DNA from: Methylocystis silviterrae
Lineage (GTDB): Bacteria > Pseudomonadota > Alphaproteobacteria > Rhizobiales > Beijerinckiaceae
DNA length: 64,000 nucleotides
Reading direction: 5' to 3'
Assembly: GCF_013350005.1 (NCBI RefSeq)
Contig: NZ_JABVWW010000002.1
Location: forward strand, 1-64,000
Shown here: piece after piece, positions 26,905-36,336 of the stretch
Position numbering within the stretch: position 1 is the stretch's first letter
Layout of the letters: each line of letters starts with the position of its first letter
Position numbers and translations under genes: made by a program
Notes under the pieces: generated by a model
The model's database searches: none
What the model was told of the DNA's origin: nothing
The model's input: the letters and a program-made list of their open reading frames with translations, nothing else

Positions 26905-29387
26905 CTGAGATAGCTCGAGAATTGCGTCGCGATGAGACTGGTCGCGGCGACGAAGGCCGCATAATCGGTCCAGAGGCGCACAATGTTGACGTTGGATGTT
27001 CGCGGACGCGCCGCGCCGCCGCGCAAGGTTCGGTAAGCGAGCGAGCAAATCGTGATCGCTGCGATCGCAGCATGAATGAGCGCATAGGCGATCATCACAA
27101 AAATCGTCGCGCCATAGGCGTAATCCGTCAGTTGGCCTGCGCGCGTTAGCGTCATCGCAAGCGCCGCGATTGTCATTGCGGCGCCGGCGAGGGTGAGGAG
27201 AATGCCGAGCGAAGGCGGCGGCGAGCTGCGGGAAACGGCGCGCCCGGCGAGGAGTATGCCGATGACCTCCACTGCTGCGCCGATCAGACCGAGCGCCAGC
27301 TCGAGAACGGAGAGCGAGAGCCATTGCGGCGGCGGCCAGTTCGGTCCGACAGTCCAAAGAAAGGCATATCCGAAGAAGAGGGAACCGTAGAGAACGGCGT
27401 CTGCGCCAAGCAGGAAGGCGGATCCCCACCAGCCGGGAGACCGATCAGTCTCGATGGCCTGCGGCAGAAGCGTCGCGCGACCGACATTCTGAAGTCCGGT
27501 GTGGGTCGCCTCTCTTTGCGACCAGCCCCAGCGCAGCGACAGTCCGACGACGAACAGCAAGGCCAATGGGATGACCCAATAGACTCGTATCAAAGCGCCG
27601 AGAAAGCCCGCTCCCGTGAACGCCGCGAGCGTGATGGGCAGCGTCGAATTGCCCGGGAAAATGACCAGAGCTTCAGGCCTTCCGCCCGCCGCATCGACGG
27701 TCAACGTCTCGCGCAACTCTCCGCGCGGCGCGCCGAGAAAATATTCGCCGCGGGCGATTTTGTTCGCGAGTTCCGGGTCCCGCGCCAGCGGCTCACGGTC
27801 GCCGACAATCGGTATGCTGGCGAAGTTATACGCGGCGGGCGGCGTCGGCATCGCCCATTCCAGCGTCCCGGCGCCCCAAGGATTGCGAGACCCTCGGATC
27901 GCGAGAAGCGCATGCAGCGCAATGTCGAAGACCACCATTGCGACGCCGATCGCCATGACGAAAGCGCTGATCGAGGACATCAGATTGATCTCGGTCCAGC
28001 CGGCGTTCTCGGGATACCAGGCGATCCGCCGCCGCTGGCCGAGGAGGCCAACCCAATGCATCGCCAGAAAGGCGCCGTTGAATCCCATAAAAATGAGCCA
28101 AAAGGCCATCTCGCCGATTCGAAAGAAACGCTTGCGGCCGGTGAGCTGAGGTAGCCAGTAATACAGCCCTGCAAGCATCGGAAAGACGAATCCGCCAAAC
28201 AGCACATAATGCAGATGAGCGGTGATGAAAGCCGTGTCATGCGCCTGCCAGTCAAACGGCACGATCGCCACCATGACCCCGGTCAGGCCGCCAATGACGA
28301 AGGTGAAAAAAAAGCCAATGATGTAAAGCATCGGCAGCGTCAGGCGCGGCTGACCCTTCCATAGCGTGCCAAGCCAGGCGAAAATCTGAATCCCTGTGGG
28401 AACCGCGACGAGCGTCGAGGCGGCCGAGAAGAACGCCAGTCCCATATGCGGAATGCCTGTCGCGAACATATGATGCACCCAGAGCCCGAAGCTCAGGAAG
28501 GCAAGCGCGACGGCGGCCGCCACCACCCAGCGATAACCAAGCAGCGTTGTGCGCGCCATCACCGGAAGGACTGTGGAGATGACGCCGGCGGCGGGCAGGA
28601 AGATGATGTAGACCTCGGGATGGCCGAAGAGCCAAAAGAGGTGCTGCCAGAGCAGGGGACTTCCGCCGAGCGCGGATTCGAAAAAGGGAAAGCCGAAGGC
28701 GCGTTCCAATTCGAGCAGAATCGAGCCGAGGATCAACGGCGGAAAGCCCATCAGAATCATCAGCGCGGTGACGAGCGCATACCAGGCGAAGATCGGCATC
28801 AGGTCGAGCGACATGCCCGGCGCGCGAAACTTCAGGATCGAGACGCAAATCTCGACGGCCGCGGCGATGGCTGACACTTCGACGAAGGTGACGCCGATGA
28901 GCCAGAAGTCGGCGTTGACGCCCGGCGAATGCGCGCTCGAAGACAGGGGCGGATACATGAACCAGCCGCTGTCTGGCGCAAGGCCTGCCAGCAAGGCGAA
29001 GACCAGCATCAACCCGCCGAACACGTAACACCAGAAGCCGTAGGCCGTGAGGCGCGGAAAAGCGAGATCGCGCGTGCCCAGCAGTTTCGGCAGCAGATAG
29101 ACGGCCGCGCCTTCGAACAGCGGAATCGCGAAGAGGAACATCATCACTGTTCCATGCATCGTGAAGATCTGATCGTAGATCGCGGGCGCGACGAACGCCG
29201 AACGCGCCGTGGCGAGCTGCGTTCGGATCAACATTGCGAGGACGCCGCCGATCAGAAAGAAGAGCGTCGCGACAAGAAGAAACATTCTCCCGATATCGCT
29301 GTGATTGACGGTCGAAATGACGCCTCTCCAGCCGGGCTGGGAAGACCAGATGCGACTGAGGGCGCGATGGCGCGCGAGCGCGTTCAT
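26901..29387 (-). CDS. Haem-copper terminal oxidase subunit I-III fusion
   Basis: An 828-residue fusion. Residues about 1-560 are subunit I (COX1) with haem ligand His in TMHGTVMMFLF, CuB/Tyr segment WLFGHPEVYIIFLPAAG, the K-channel/HH region, IQIFAWLGTLWKG, and the haem ligands in HLHYVLFGG. Residues about 620-828 form a COX3-like domain with GADAVLYGSLFFGYAF. It reduces oxygen to water and pumps protons in the inner membrane. ATG 29387 overlaps the subunit II stop by ATGA. Such I-III fusions occur in caa3-like and related A-type oxidases. The partner subunit II lacks CuA ligands, so the donor may be quinol and cytochrome c oxidase may be the wrong label. Confidence 0.93.
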   Translation of the reverse strand: MNALARHRALSRIWSSQPGWRGVISTVNHSDIGRMFLLVATLFFLIGGVLAMLIRTQLATARSAFVAPAIYDQIFTMHGTVMMFLFAIPLFEGAAVYLLPKLLGTRDLAFPRLTAYGFWCYVFGGLMLVFALLAGLAPDSGWFMYPPLSSSAHSPGVNADFWLIGVTFVEVSAIAAAVEICVSILKFRAPGMSLDLMPIFAWYALVTALMILMGFPPLILGSILLELERAFGFPFFESALGGSPLLWQHLFWLFGHPEVYIIFLPAAGVISTVLPVMARTTLLGYRWVVAAAVALAFLSFGLWVHHMFATGIPHMGLAFFSAASTLVAVPTGIQIFAWLGTLWKGQPRLTLPMLYIIGFFFTFVIGGLTGVMVAIVPFDWQAHDTAFITAHLHYVLFGGFVFPMLAGLYYWLPQLTGRKRFFRIGEMAFWLIFMGFNGAFLAMHWVGLLGQRRRIAWYPENAGWTEINLMSSISAFVMAIGVAMVVFDIALHALLAIRGSRNPWGAGTLEWAMPTPPAAYNFASIPIVGDREPLARDPELANKIARGEYFLGAPRGELRETLTVDAAGGRPEALVIFPGNSTLPITLAAFTGAGFLGALIRVYWVIPLALLFVVGLSLRWGWSQREATHTGLQNVGRATLLPQAIETDRSPGWWGSAFLLGADAVLYGSLFFGYAFLWTVGPNWPPPQWLSLSVLELALGLIGAAVEVIGILLAGRAVSRSSPPPSLGILLTLAGAAMTIAALAMTLTRAGQLTDYAYGATIFVMIAYALIHAAIAAITICSLAYRTLRGGAARPRTSNVNIVRLWTDYAAFVAATSLIATQFSSYLR

Positions 29388-30121
29388 TCTTTTGCGCGCC
29401 CGAGAAAAGCGCCCCAGCCCGCCGGATCATGCGCGATCACGGTGAAGGCGTCGCCGCTGTATCCGGGGCCGCTGAATTCCGCGTCGACTCCTTGATATTC
29501 TCCCGGCTCCGCGACTTCGATCCTCAGGACGTTCACCTGCCCCGGAATGGCGTCGAGCTTGCCAGCGAGCCGAGGGGCCCAAAAACTGTGGACCACGTCG
29601 AGCGAGGTGATCTCGACATCGACGGGTCGGCCGGCCGGGATGTGCAGAACGCCCTGCGTGCGCAGTCCGGCGGCGTCGGCGTAGCCGAAGCTCCAGGACC
29701 ACTGACGCGCCTCTGCGCGCACCGTCACGACATCGTCGCCGCTTTTGGGAAGAAGCGTTTCCCCCACAACCAGCCCATAGATCAGAAGCGCGGCCAGGGT
29801 GGCGAGCGGAAAGGCGAGACCGAGGCCATACAGCCAGAAGCGCTCCTGTCGATGCTCGCTCTGATGAGGGGCAGGGGTTCGCCGATAGGCGATCAGCAGC
29901 AGGAGCATCACCAGGGTGAAAATCGCCGCTGACCCCGCCAACATCGTCCACCACAGCGTCGCTATGCGTGCGGCGGCCGGGCCCGCCGGATCAACTGTTG
30001 ATAGACCTCCGGCGCAACCCGCGACCGCCAGAGGCGTTAAAACGACGAGACGACGCGCGGAGGAACGCCGGTGGCGAACGAACGAAACGGTGAGAAGCGA
30101 GGCTTCATTGATCCGATCCAA
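29384..30121 (-). CDS. Haem-copper oxidase subunit II without CuA ligands (CyoA-like)
   Basis: A lipoprotein-like signal (LVVLTPLAVAGCAGG, lipobox AGC) is followed by two membrane helices and a cupredoxin domain. The electron-donor region reads HSFWAPRLAGKLDAIPGQ, then YQGVDAEFSGPGYSGDAF, where CuA proteins have CxxxC, His and Met. Both cysteines and the last His/Met are absent, and the segment matches CyoA-type quinol oxidases (SGPGFSG). The start is unsettled: no ATG or GTG lies close to the signal. TTG 30121 with GGAAG upstream is used here (245 residues), and ATG 30172 is an alternative. Either choice overlaps the start of the divergent DUF2231 gene. Confidence 0.85.
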   Translation of the reverse strand: MDRINEASLLTVSFVRHRRSSARRLVVLTPLAVAGCAGGLSTVDPAGPAAARIATLWWTMLAGSAAIFTLVMLLLLIAYRRTPAPHQSEHRQERFWLYGLGLAFPLATLAALLIYGLVVGETLLPKSGDDVVTVRAEARQWSWSFGYADAAGLRTQGVLHIPAGRPVDVEITSLDVVHSFWAPRLAGKLDAIPGQVNVLRIEVAEPGEYQGVDAEFSGPGYSGDAFTVIAHDPAGWGAFLGRAKE

Positions 30122-30583
30122 CAGCTTCCAGAATTTTACGAAACCGAATCTCGAGTGGCGGTGCTTGGCCATCCGATCCACGCAATGTCCGTCGCCTTCC
30201 CGATCGCGCTGACATTCACTTTGCTTGGCGCCGATCTCCTTTACTGGTGGACAGGCGATGCGTTCTGGGCGCGCGCCGGCGTGTGGTCGGCGGGCGGCGG
30301 CTTTCTGCTCGGCCTCTTGGCGGGGCTGTCCGGAACCGCGGAATTGTTGCTTGTCGCCGGCATACGCGCCAGGACCGCGGCTTGGTCGCATTTCATTTTT
30401 GCCGTATTGCTGCTCGCGCTTCTCGGCGTGAACTGGGGCTATCGGCTGCACGACTACCAAGCCGTCGTGCTGCCCTACGGACTTCTTTTGTCGATCTTTT
30501 GCGTGATCATGGCGTCGGTGACCGGATGGCATGGCGGCAAGCTCGTCTTCGACTATCGGCTGGGCGCCAAAAAGGGGAGCTGA
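30071..30583 (+). CDS. DUF2231 membrane protein
   Basis: A 170-residue protein with a hydrophilic N-terminus and four membrane helices (about 48-66, 75-98, 106-124 and 133-152). The signature LGHPIHAMSVAFPIAL is at about 32-47. The start is GTG 30071, with GGAGG 8 nt upstream. The function of DUF2231 is unknown; family members recur beside respiratory and redox genes. It diverges from the oxidase genes and overlaps the 5' end of subunit II by about 50 nt. Its 3' end overlaps the convergent CopD-like gene by 31 nt. Confidence 0.85.
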   Translation: MANERNGEKRGFIDPIQQLPEFYETESRVAVLGHPIHAMSVAFPIALTFTLLGADLLYWWTGDAFWARAGVWSAGGGFLLGLLAGLSGTAELLLVAGIRARTAAWSHFIFAVLLLALLGVNWGYRLHDYQAVVLPYGLLLSIFCVIMASVTGWHGGKLVFDYRLGAKKGS

Positions 30584-31065
30584 CCGCCCTGCGGCTGCGA
30601 GAGCCAGTGCGGAAAGCGAAGCTCGCTCAAGTCAGGCTTGTCGAGCACGAGAAACAGGATCGCGAGGATCGGGATAAGCGCCGCGACCGGCTGCAGAACA
30701 GGATGCGGCGGCTGATGAAGACCCTGGGTTTCCTCCATCGACGTGACCGTGTGCCCGACCCAGCCATGGGTGAGGACCAGAGCGCCGACGAAGACGAGCT
30801 TCAAGAACATCCATGGCGTGAATGCGTCGCGCAGAAAAACCAGCACTGTTCCCGAGGCCACCGCTAGTACTGCGGCGGGCGTTACTCCAAGCGTATAGGC
30901 GAAATGCGTATAGCGCCGGATTCGCACATAGTCCGCCTGGCTGATCGCCGGGTCGTGGCGCGACAGCATCAGCGGCAAGGCGATGAGGCCTGCGCACCAC
31001 AGCGCAAGCGTTAAGATGTGGAACGCCAAGAAATGGGGAACCAGCGGCGTGAGCGGGCCGATCAC
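30553..31065 (-). CDS. CopD-like integral membrane protein
   Basis: A 170-residue protein with four helices and His residues at their edges (HFLAFHILTLALW, HFAYTLGV, THGWVGHTV). The pattern resembles the four-helix CopD/HemJ haem- or metal-binding membrane families. The start is GTG 31065 with a weak ribosome site. It ends inside the 3' end of the DUF2231 gene. Standing next to an oxidase, it may help copper or haem delivery, but this is only contextual. Confidence 0.7.
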   Translation of the reverse strand: MIGPLTPLVPHFLAFHILTLALWCAGLIALPLMLSRHDPAISQADYVRIRRYTHFAYTLGVTPAAVLAVASGTVLVFLRDAFTPWMFLKLVFVGALVLTHGWVGHTVTSMEETQGLHQPPHPVLQPVAALIPILAILFLVLDKPDLSELRFPHWLSQPQGGQLPFLAPSR

Positions 31066-31342
31066 CGAAGGCGACCCCGGGGTTTCGCGCAGCCAAGCGC
31101 CGCTTCAGCATCCGCGCTGCTCGGAGGAAGAATGCACACATCCATGGGCGCGGGGACGACGATCAATGTGCGATTAACCACGGGCGCTTTCGAAAGAAAA
31201 ATTCAAAACTGTAACGATTGAAGCTGCGCTGTGTTCCCTATCCAGAGCTAATCTTTACGCGAGGCGTGGGCCAAACGCGGCCTGAATGAAGCGAACCGCT
31301 GCGTTGAAGCTGATGGCGCAGTTCGATCTTTTGCGCCGGTTC
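31066..31342. other. Intergenic region, nothing clear
   Basis: Spacer between the CopD-like gene (minus, start 31065) and the end of the EmrB-like gene (minus, stop 31343). No coding frame with protein-like composition, hairpin or repeat was seen. It must contain the promoter for the CopD-like gene. Confidence 0.4.
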
Positions 31343-32926
31343 TTACGGCTGCTCCATCAGCTCCTCGGCCGTAAGCCGGGCGAGCGTCTGGGTGCGTTTC
31401 TTGGACGCGTAGCTGGGGTAGGCGAGCCAGATGACGCCCGCCAGCAAGATGAACGTCATCGCGCCGAAGAGAAAGGCGTCGTTGAGCGCCAGGATCCCGG
31501 CCTGCTGGCGGATGAGCTGCGCCGCCCGGCTGCGCGCCGCATTCGGCGACATGCCCATCGCCTGCATACGCTCCAGGAACGAGGCGAGCAGGTCGAGCGA
31601 GGCGAAGCGGCGTCCGCCGAAATGATCGGCGAGGTCGAGCTGATGGAAGGGCGTGCGGCGGAAGACGAGCACGCCGAGCAGCGTGATGCCCATGGCGCCG
31701 AACACCGTGCGCAGCATCGCGAGCTCCTCCGCCGCGCGGATCAGTCGTTCGCCGGCGAGTCCGGTCATGGCGAGCGTCGCGAGCGGCGCAAAGAACATCG
31801 CAAGAGAGAAGCCGAAGAAGAACATCGGCGTCGTGACACTATCGAAAGAGGCGCTCTTGTCGTAGTGGCCGAGCCACACAAAGGTCACCGCGAGGCCGAT
31901 GAAATTGAGGAAAATGATGAGTCGCGCATCGACGTTTCTCGTGATCTCATGCACAACGGCGGCGGCGGCCATCGCCAGAAAAATCATGGTCAGATAGACC
32001 ATGCCGGCGAGCGAAGACGTGTAGCCGAGCAGCACCTGCAGTTGCACGATGAACACCGACAGCAGGCCCTGAATGATCAGAAAGCCGATCAGCGAGCAGA
32101 ATGTCGCGATCGCGAAATTGCGATGCAGAAATAGCCGTAGATCCAGCGCCGGCCGCCGCTCGCCGAACTCCCAGAAAATGAACATCGGCAAAGCGAGGAG
32201 AACGACCAGGAGCAGCCATGCGAGCACGGGCGAGGCGAACCAGTCGAAATCATTGCCCATGTTGAGAATCGTCTGCACGCCGAGCAGCACCGTCGCGAGC
32301 AGAATGAAGCCGATCGTGTCGAAGCGCGTCATGCGGCGCTCAAAGCCGCGCCGGTGGAACAGCGCCCAGATAACGGCCGCCGCTGGCAGCGCGACCACGA
32401 CGTTGGAATAAAACAGCCAGCGCCAGTTGAAATATTCAGCCCAGAAGCCGCCCATGAAGACGCCGATGGTGAAGGGCGCCATGCTCATGACGCCCCAAAA
32501 GCCGACGCCGAGCGTGCGCTGATCATCGCGATATTGCCCAAGCGTCACCGATTGCGCGAGCGGAAGGGCGACGCCGCCAATCAGGCCGAGCAGAAAGCGC
32601 ATCGGCGCGAAAAACCAGATCGTCTCGCTCGCCGCGCACATCAGGGAAACGGCCGCGTAGGCGACAAGGGCGCCCACCAGCACGCGATAGGCGCCAAGCC
32701 GACCTGAAAGCCACCGCGATAACGGAAGGCCGAGTGCGATGCCGACCATATGGTCGGTCGTCGCCCACGTGCCGTAGCTCGGCGTCACGCCCTCGAGGCT
32801 TCCGGCGGCGTAGGGCGCGAGCACCGTGTAGCCGGGCACATTCGACAACATGACGACATTCGCCGCGCCCGCCGCGACGTTGAGCAGCAGGAATCGCCAG
32901 CCTTTCATGCGCTCTGTTTCGTTCAC
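31343..32926 (-). CDS. DHA2/EmrB-family MFS exporter
   Basis: An inner-membrane proton antiporter of 527 residues with 14 predicted helices, as in the DHA2 drug-exporter family. The features are an MFS motif A-like GLPLSRWLSGRLGAYR, WRWLFYSN after helix 5-6, a long loop and a charged C-terminus. EmrB relatives pump drugs or toxic metabolites, often with a periplasmic EmrA and outer-membrane TolC; no emrA or tolC gene is adjacent. The start is GTG 32926; an internal ATG at 32908 is possible. It diverges from the CPA2 antiporter. Substrate unknown. Confidence 0.88.
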   Translation of the reverse strand: MNETERMKGWRFLLLNVAAGAANVVMLSNVPGYTVLAPYAAGSLEGVTPSYGTWATTDHMVGIALGLPLSRWLSGRLGAYRVLVGALVAYAAVSLMCAASETIWFFAPMRFLLGLIGGVALPLAQSVTLGQYRDDQRTLGVGFWGVMSMAPFTIGVFMGGFWAEYFNWRWLFYSNVVVALPAAAVIWALFHRRGFERRMTRFDTIGFILLATVLLGVQTILNMGNDFDWFASPVLAWLLLVVLLALPMFIFWEFGERRPALDLRLFLHRNFAIATFCSLIGFLIIQGLLSVFIVQLQVLLGYTSSLAGMVYLTMIFLAMAAAAVVHEITRNVDARLIIFLNFIGLAVTFVWLGHYDKSASFDSVTTPMFFFGFSLAMFFAPLATLAMTGLAGERLIRAAEELAMLRTVFGAMGITLLGVLVFRRTPFHQLDLADHFGGRRFASLDLLASFLERMQAMGMSPNAARSRAAQLIRQQAGILALNDAFLFGAMTFILLAGVIWLAYPSYASKKRTQTLARLTAEELMEQP

Positions 32927-33135
32927 GATCCTTCTGCTCCGGACGGACGCACGAACTCACTTCGATGCTTCAGCAGTTTAGAAAGGCGAAGCTTCATCCG
33001 TTTGCTCATTTGCGTGTGCGAGTCATCGCTGAAAAAAGCGCTTTTATCACGAAGCTTCTGGGCGCCAGAATCCCCAAAAGCTTGCCAATAAGCCGCGGCA
33101 TGGTCATACAAGCCGCCTGCAAGAGGAGAAGGCGC

Positions 33136-34347
33136 ATGACGGGCATATGGTTTCAGGTCGCGCTCATCTTGGGCCTTGCGCTCATCTCCGCGATGATCGC
33201 CGCGAGATTTCGTATCTCGACCGCGTTGACCGAAATCATCGTTGGCATGTGCGCGCGAACGCTGTTCGCCGCGACTGTCGGCGTCGAAATCTTCAGCGCC
33301 CAGGAGCCTTGGGTCAAGACGCTCGCCGGACTTGGCGCCATCGCGCTGACGTTTCTCGCGGGCGCCGAACTTGATCCCGACGTCTTCAAACTGAAGTGGA
33401 AGGAGGCTGCGTCGGTCGGCGCTGCGAGCTTCCTCGCGCCCGCCATCGGCTGCTGGGCGGTCGCCTATTATCTGCTGGGTTGGGAGAGTTCGCCGGCGCT
33501 GCTTGCCGGCATCGCGCTCGCCGCCACCTCCGTCGCCGTGGTCTATACGGTGATGATGGAATATGGCTTTAACCGCACCGACTTCGGCAAGACGATTCTC
33601 GCCGCCTGTTTCATCACCGATCTCGGCACGGTCGTGACGCTCGGCCTCGTATTCGCGCCCTTCACCTGGAAGACCGCCGTGTTCGTCGCAGCGGTCGGCG
33701 TGGCGTTCGTCGGATTGCCGCGGGCGACGCCTGTGATCTTTGCGAAGTTCGGCGGGCGCCCCTCCGAATTCGAGACAAAATTCCTGTTCTTCGCGCTGAT
33801 GGCGCTCGGCGCGCTCGCGACCTGGGCCGGGAGCGAAGGCGTCTTGCCGGCCTATCTGATTGGCATGGCGCTCGCGGGCTGCGTCGGGCGCGACCATGCG
33901 CTCATTCGCAAGATTCGGGCGGTGACCATCGGCCTGCTGACGCCCTTCTATTTCATCCGCGCCGGATATTTTGTCTCCATCCCGGCCGTTCTCGCCGCGC
34001 CGCTTGGCGTCGCCGCCTTTCTTGCCGTCGAGATGGCGACCAAGATCGTCAGCGTCTATCCCGTGGCGCGCCGATTCGGATCGCCGCACAAGGACGCCAT
34101 GTATACGACGCTGCTGATGGCCTCCGGCCTCACATTCGGCACGATTTCGGCGCTTTTCGGCCTGTCAAACAATATCATCGACGAAAACCAATATTCGACG
34201 CTCGTCGCCGCGATCATCGCGACGGCGATCGTGCCCACAATGATTGCGAACAGTCTTTATTTGCCGCGGCATTGGCTGCCCCGAGAGACGGCTCCGCTGC
34301 GCGTCCATTCCGCGGAGCCGGAGAAGGAGTCCGTCCTGGAAGGATAA
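33136..34347 (+). CDS. Cation:proton antiporter, CPA2 family
   Basis: A 403-residue membrane protein with 12-13 helices. Landmarks of the Na+/H+ exchanger domain are LTEIIVGMCA, LAGAELDP (acidic residues in the ion-path helix), GIALAATSVAVVY, ACFITDLGTVVTLG with a conserved Asp, and LTPFYFIRAGYFV. It lacks the C-terminal TrkA-N domain of KefB/KefC. It should exchange Na+ or K+ for H+ across the inner membrane. AGGAG lies at the right distance before ATG 33136; the frame upstream is not protein-like. Confidence 0.9.
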   Translation: MTGIWFQVALILGLALISAMIAARFRISTALTEIIVGMCARTLFAATVGVEIFSAQEPWVKTLAGLGAIALTFLAGAELDPDVFKLKWKEAASVGAASFLAPAIGCWAVAYYLLGWESSPALLAGIALAATSVAVVYTVMMEYGFNRTDFGKTILAACFITDLGTVVTLGLVFAPFTWKTAVFVAAVGVAFVGLPRATPVIFAKFGGRPSEFETKFLFFALMALGALATWAGSEGVLPAYLIGMALAGCVGRDHALIRKIRAVTIGLLTPFYFIRAGYFVSIPAVLAAPLGVAAFLAVEMATKIVSVYPVARRFGSPHKDAMYTTLLMASGLTFGTISALFGLSNNIIDENQYSTLVAAIIATAIVPTMIANSLYLPRHWLPRETAPLRVHSAEPEKESVLEG

Positions 34348-34472
34348 ATGCGACTTGATTCCCGGCGGGCGCGATGCAATCAACGTCCCTATTGTCGCTC
34401 GAGGAAGCGCGCCTGGCGAGTGGCGCGCCTGCGGTACGCCTCGAAGCGTGGACAACAGGAAGGACAATCTGA

Positions 34473-34715
34473 ATGCGCATCATTCTGAGGCTATCGGCTA
34501 TTCTGGCTCTTTTTGCGCTCACGCCGGCTTTCGCTCAAGGCACGCCCGAACAGCGCGAGGCCTGTGAAGGCGACGCGAATCGCGTCTGCGAGGCGTATAT
34601 TCCGGACGCCGTCGCCATCGAGCGATGCCTGAGAGCCAATGCGGGATCGATCAGCGCCGCCTGCAAAGCCGAACTCGGCCTCGCGTCGGCCGGCGGCAAA
34701 AAGCGCAGGCGCTAA
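34473..34715 (+). CDS. Small secreted cysteine-containing protein
   Basis: An 80-residue protein with a signal peptide (MRIILRLSAILALFALTPAFA, about 21 residues) and a 59-residue mature helical part. Cysteines are at EACEGD, RVCEAY, ERCLRAN and AACKAEL, spaced as in a small disulfide-linked helical hairpin family known from Hyphomicrobiales. The C-terminus is basic (KKRRR). GGAAGGA precedes ATG 34473. No function is known. Confidence 0.78.
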   Translation: MRIILRLSAILALFALTPAFAQGTPEQREACEGDANRVCEAYIPDAVAIERCLRANAGSISAACKAELGLASAGGKKRRR

Positions 34716-34767
34716 CAACGCGCGGCGCAACGCGTCGCCGCGCCCTCAATCCGCGCCTTACACATCA

Positions 34768-36336
34768 TCAGGTCGCGACGGCGAGCCGTCTTTCGGCGAG
34801 CCGCGCGGCCTCGGCGCCCGACAACATCGCGCCGTTGAAGCCATGCTCGCCGCCGAAAGCCGAGGCGAGATAGAGTCCGGCGATCGGCGTTTGGGGCGTG
34901 CGTGGAAATCCCATCAGGATCGGTTCTTCAGCGGGCAGCGCCGCAAAGCCGTATACCGCCCCTTCCGGCGTGTTGAGATAGCTCGCCATCGAATAGGCGT
35001 TGAGCAGCATCCGCGTCGTGACCAGACCGGAAAAGCCGGGATAGTCGCGCTCGAGAGAAGCCTGTATGGCGTCGAGCCAGCGCTCGCGGCGCGCAAGCGC
35101 CGCGTCGCGCGGCAGATCGCGCCAGTTGTCGATGCGATCCAGGCCGAGCACGCTGACGAGGATCGGCGGCTCGTCCCAAAGACCTGAGTCGACCGCGGTG
35201 AAATTGGCGATCGTATGGAGGGGCAATGCCCCCTTGGGATCTTCCGCCATCGCGCCGGCGCCATCGCCATATTGATCGAAGCGCCGCATGTCGGGCGGCA
35301 TGACGACCGTCGTGAAATTCGTCAGCCCAACCGTGGAGGGTTTCGCGCTCAAGCCGAAATTGGCTGAAAACAGCGAGGTCGAAAGCCGGCGGGACCCGAA
35401 GGTCTCCTCCATTTTCGCGCGCGCTGGCGCGTCCATCATCGCCGCCGCCTCCGACGGCGCGCAATTCGCCATCGCCACGCGCGCTTCAATGCGTTCCTCG
35501 CTGTCGCCGGCGCGCCGCGCGACATGGCGGATGGCGACCACATTGCCGTCCGCGTCTGTCTCGATGGCGTTGACCTGCCGGCCCATGCGCACGACGCCGC
35601 CGCTCTTGGTGATGCACTTGGCGAGCTTCAGGCTCAACTGTCGCGAGCCGCCTTTAATATAGGCGCCGCCGGAAGCGATATAGCCGCCCTGCGCGAGCGC
35701 GTAGAAAATCCACCACAGCCGGCGTGGGTCGTCGCCGTAATAGGCGAGATTGGCGCCCAGCGCGCATTTCAGGGCCTCGCAGCCGGCGAAATCCCGCTCC
35801 ATGATTTCGTGCAATGAATTCTGCCAGCCGGCGGCGGCCGGCGCGACTTCCCAAAGTCCGCGCGCCAATTTGGCGAAGGAGCTTTCCTCGCGGGCCTGTT
35901 TCAAGGTCCACAGCGCGTCGTGAATCTGCTCGACTTCGCCGAGAAATCTTTGAATGGCGGCGCGTTTGTCGGGGAAGCGGGCGGCGAGCGCCTCATAGGC
36001 GGGGGCAAAGCCGAAAGGCAGTTCGAAGGGCTCGCCGACCGGGCCGCCGCGCACCGTATAGAGAGCGCCGGTGGGCAGCCATTCGATTTCGTCGAGAATC
36101 CCCAGCCGGCGCAGGATGTCGTGCTTCACGTCGCGGGGGTTGCGCGCGTCGGACGTCTGATGAAGCGAGGCTTCCACGGTCAGCGGACCGACCTTATAGA
36201 CCGACGCCGCGCCGCCCAGGCTGAAATTGCGTTCGAGCAGGCAGACGCTGTAGCCGGCATGCGCAAGCAGCGCGCCCGCCGTCAATCCGCCCAGTCCCGA
36301 GCCGATCACCACGGCGTCGAATTTCTTGTCGCTCAT
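34768..36336 (-). CDS. FAD-dependent phytoene-desaturase-like oxidoreductase
   Basis: A 522-residue flavoprotein. The N-terminus has the dinucleotide-binding motif VIGSGLGGLTAGALLAHAG, and the C-terminus has the FAD-contact segment GLYLASAFGGEHGFNGAMLSG. This is the CrtI/retinol-saturase group, which oxidises or reduces conjugated polyenes and many other substrates. No crtB, crtE or other carotenoid gene is near, so a carotenoid role is not supported. The frame extends upstream, but ATG 36336 starts directly before the Rossmann strand. It diverges from msrB. Confidence 0.85.
   Translation of the reverse strand: MSDKKFDAVVIGSGLGGLTAGALLAHAGYSVCLLERNFSLGGAASVYKVGPLTVEASLHQTSDARNPRDVKHDILRRLGILDEIEWLPTGALYTVRGGPVGEPFELPFGFAPAYEALAARFPDKRAAIQRFLGEVEQIHDALWTLKQAREESSFAKLARGLWEVAPAAAGWQNSLHEIMERDFAGCEALKCALGANLAYYGDDPRRLWWIFYALAQGGYIASGGAYIKGGSRQLSLKLAKCITKSGGVVRMGRQVNAIETDADGNVVAIRHVARRAGDSEERIEARVAMANCAPSEAAAMMDAPARAKMEETFGSRRLSTSLFSANFGLSAKPSTVGLTNFTTVVMPPDMRRFDQYGDGAGAMAEDPKGALPLHTIANFTAVDSGLWDEPPILVSVLGLDRIDNWRDLPRDAALARRERWLDAIQASLERDYPGFSGLVTTRMLLNAYSMASYLNTPEGAVYGFAALPAEEPILMGFPRTPQTPIAGLYLASAFGGEHGFNGAMLSGAEAARLAERRLAVAT

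Noticed and set aside
34768-36336. Carotenoid biosynthesis (phytoene desaturase)
   Set aside because: Only the flavoprotein family matches; there is no crtB, crtE or crtY nearby, and the family includes many other oxidoreductases.
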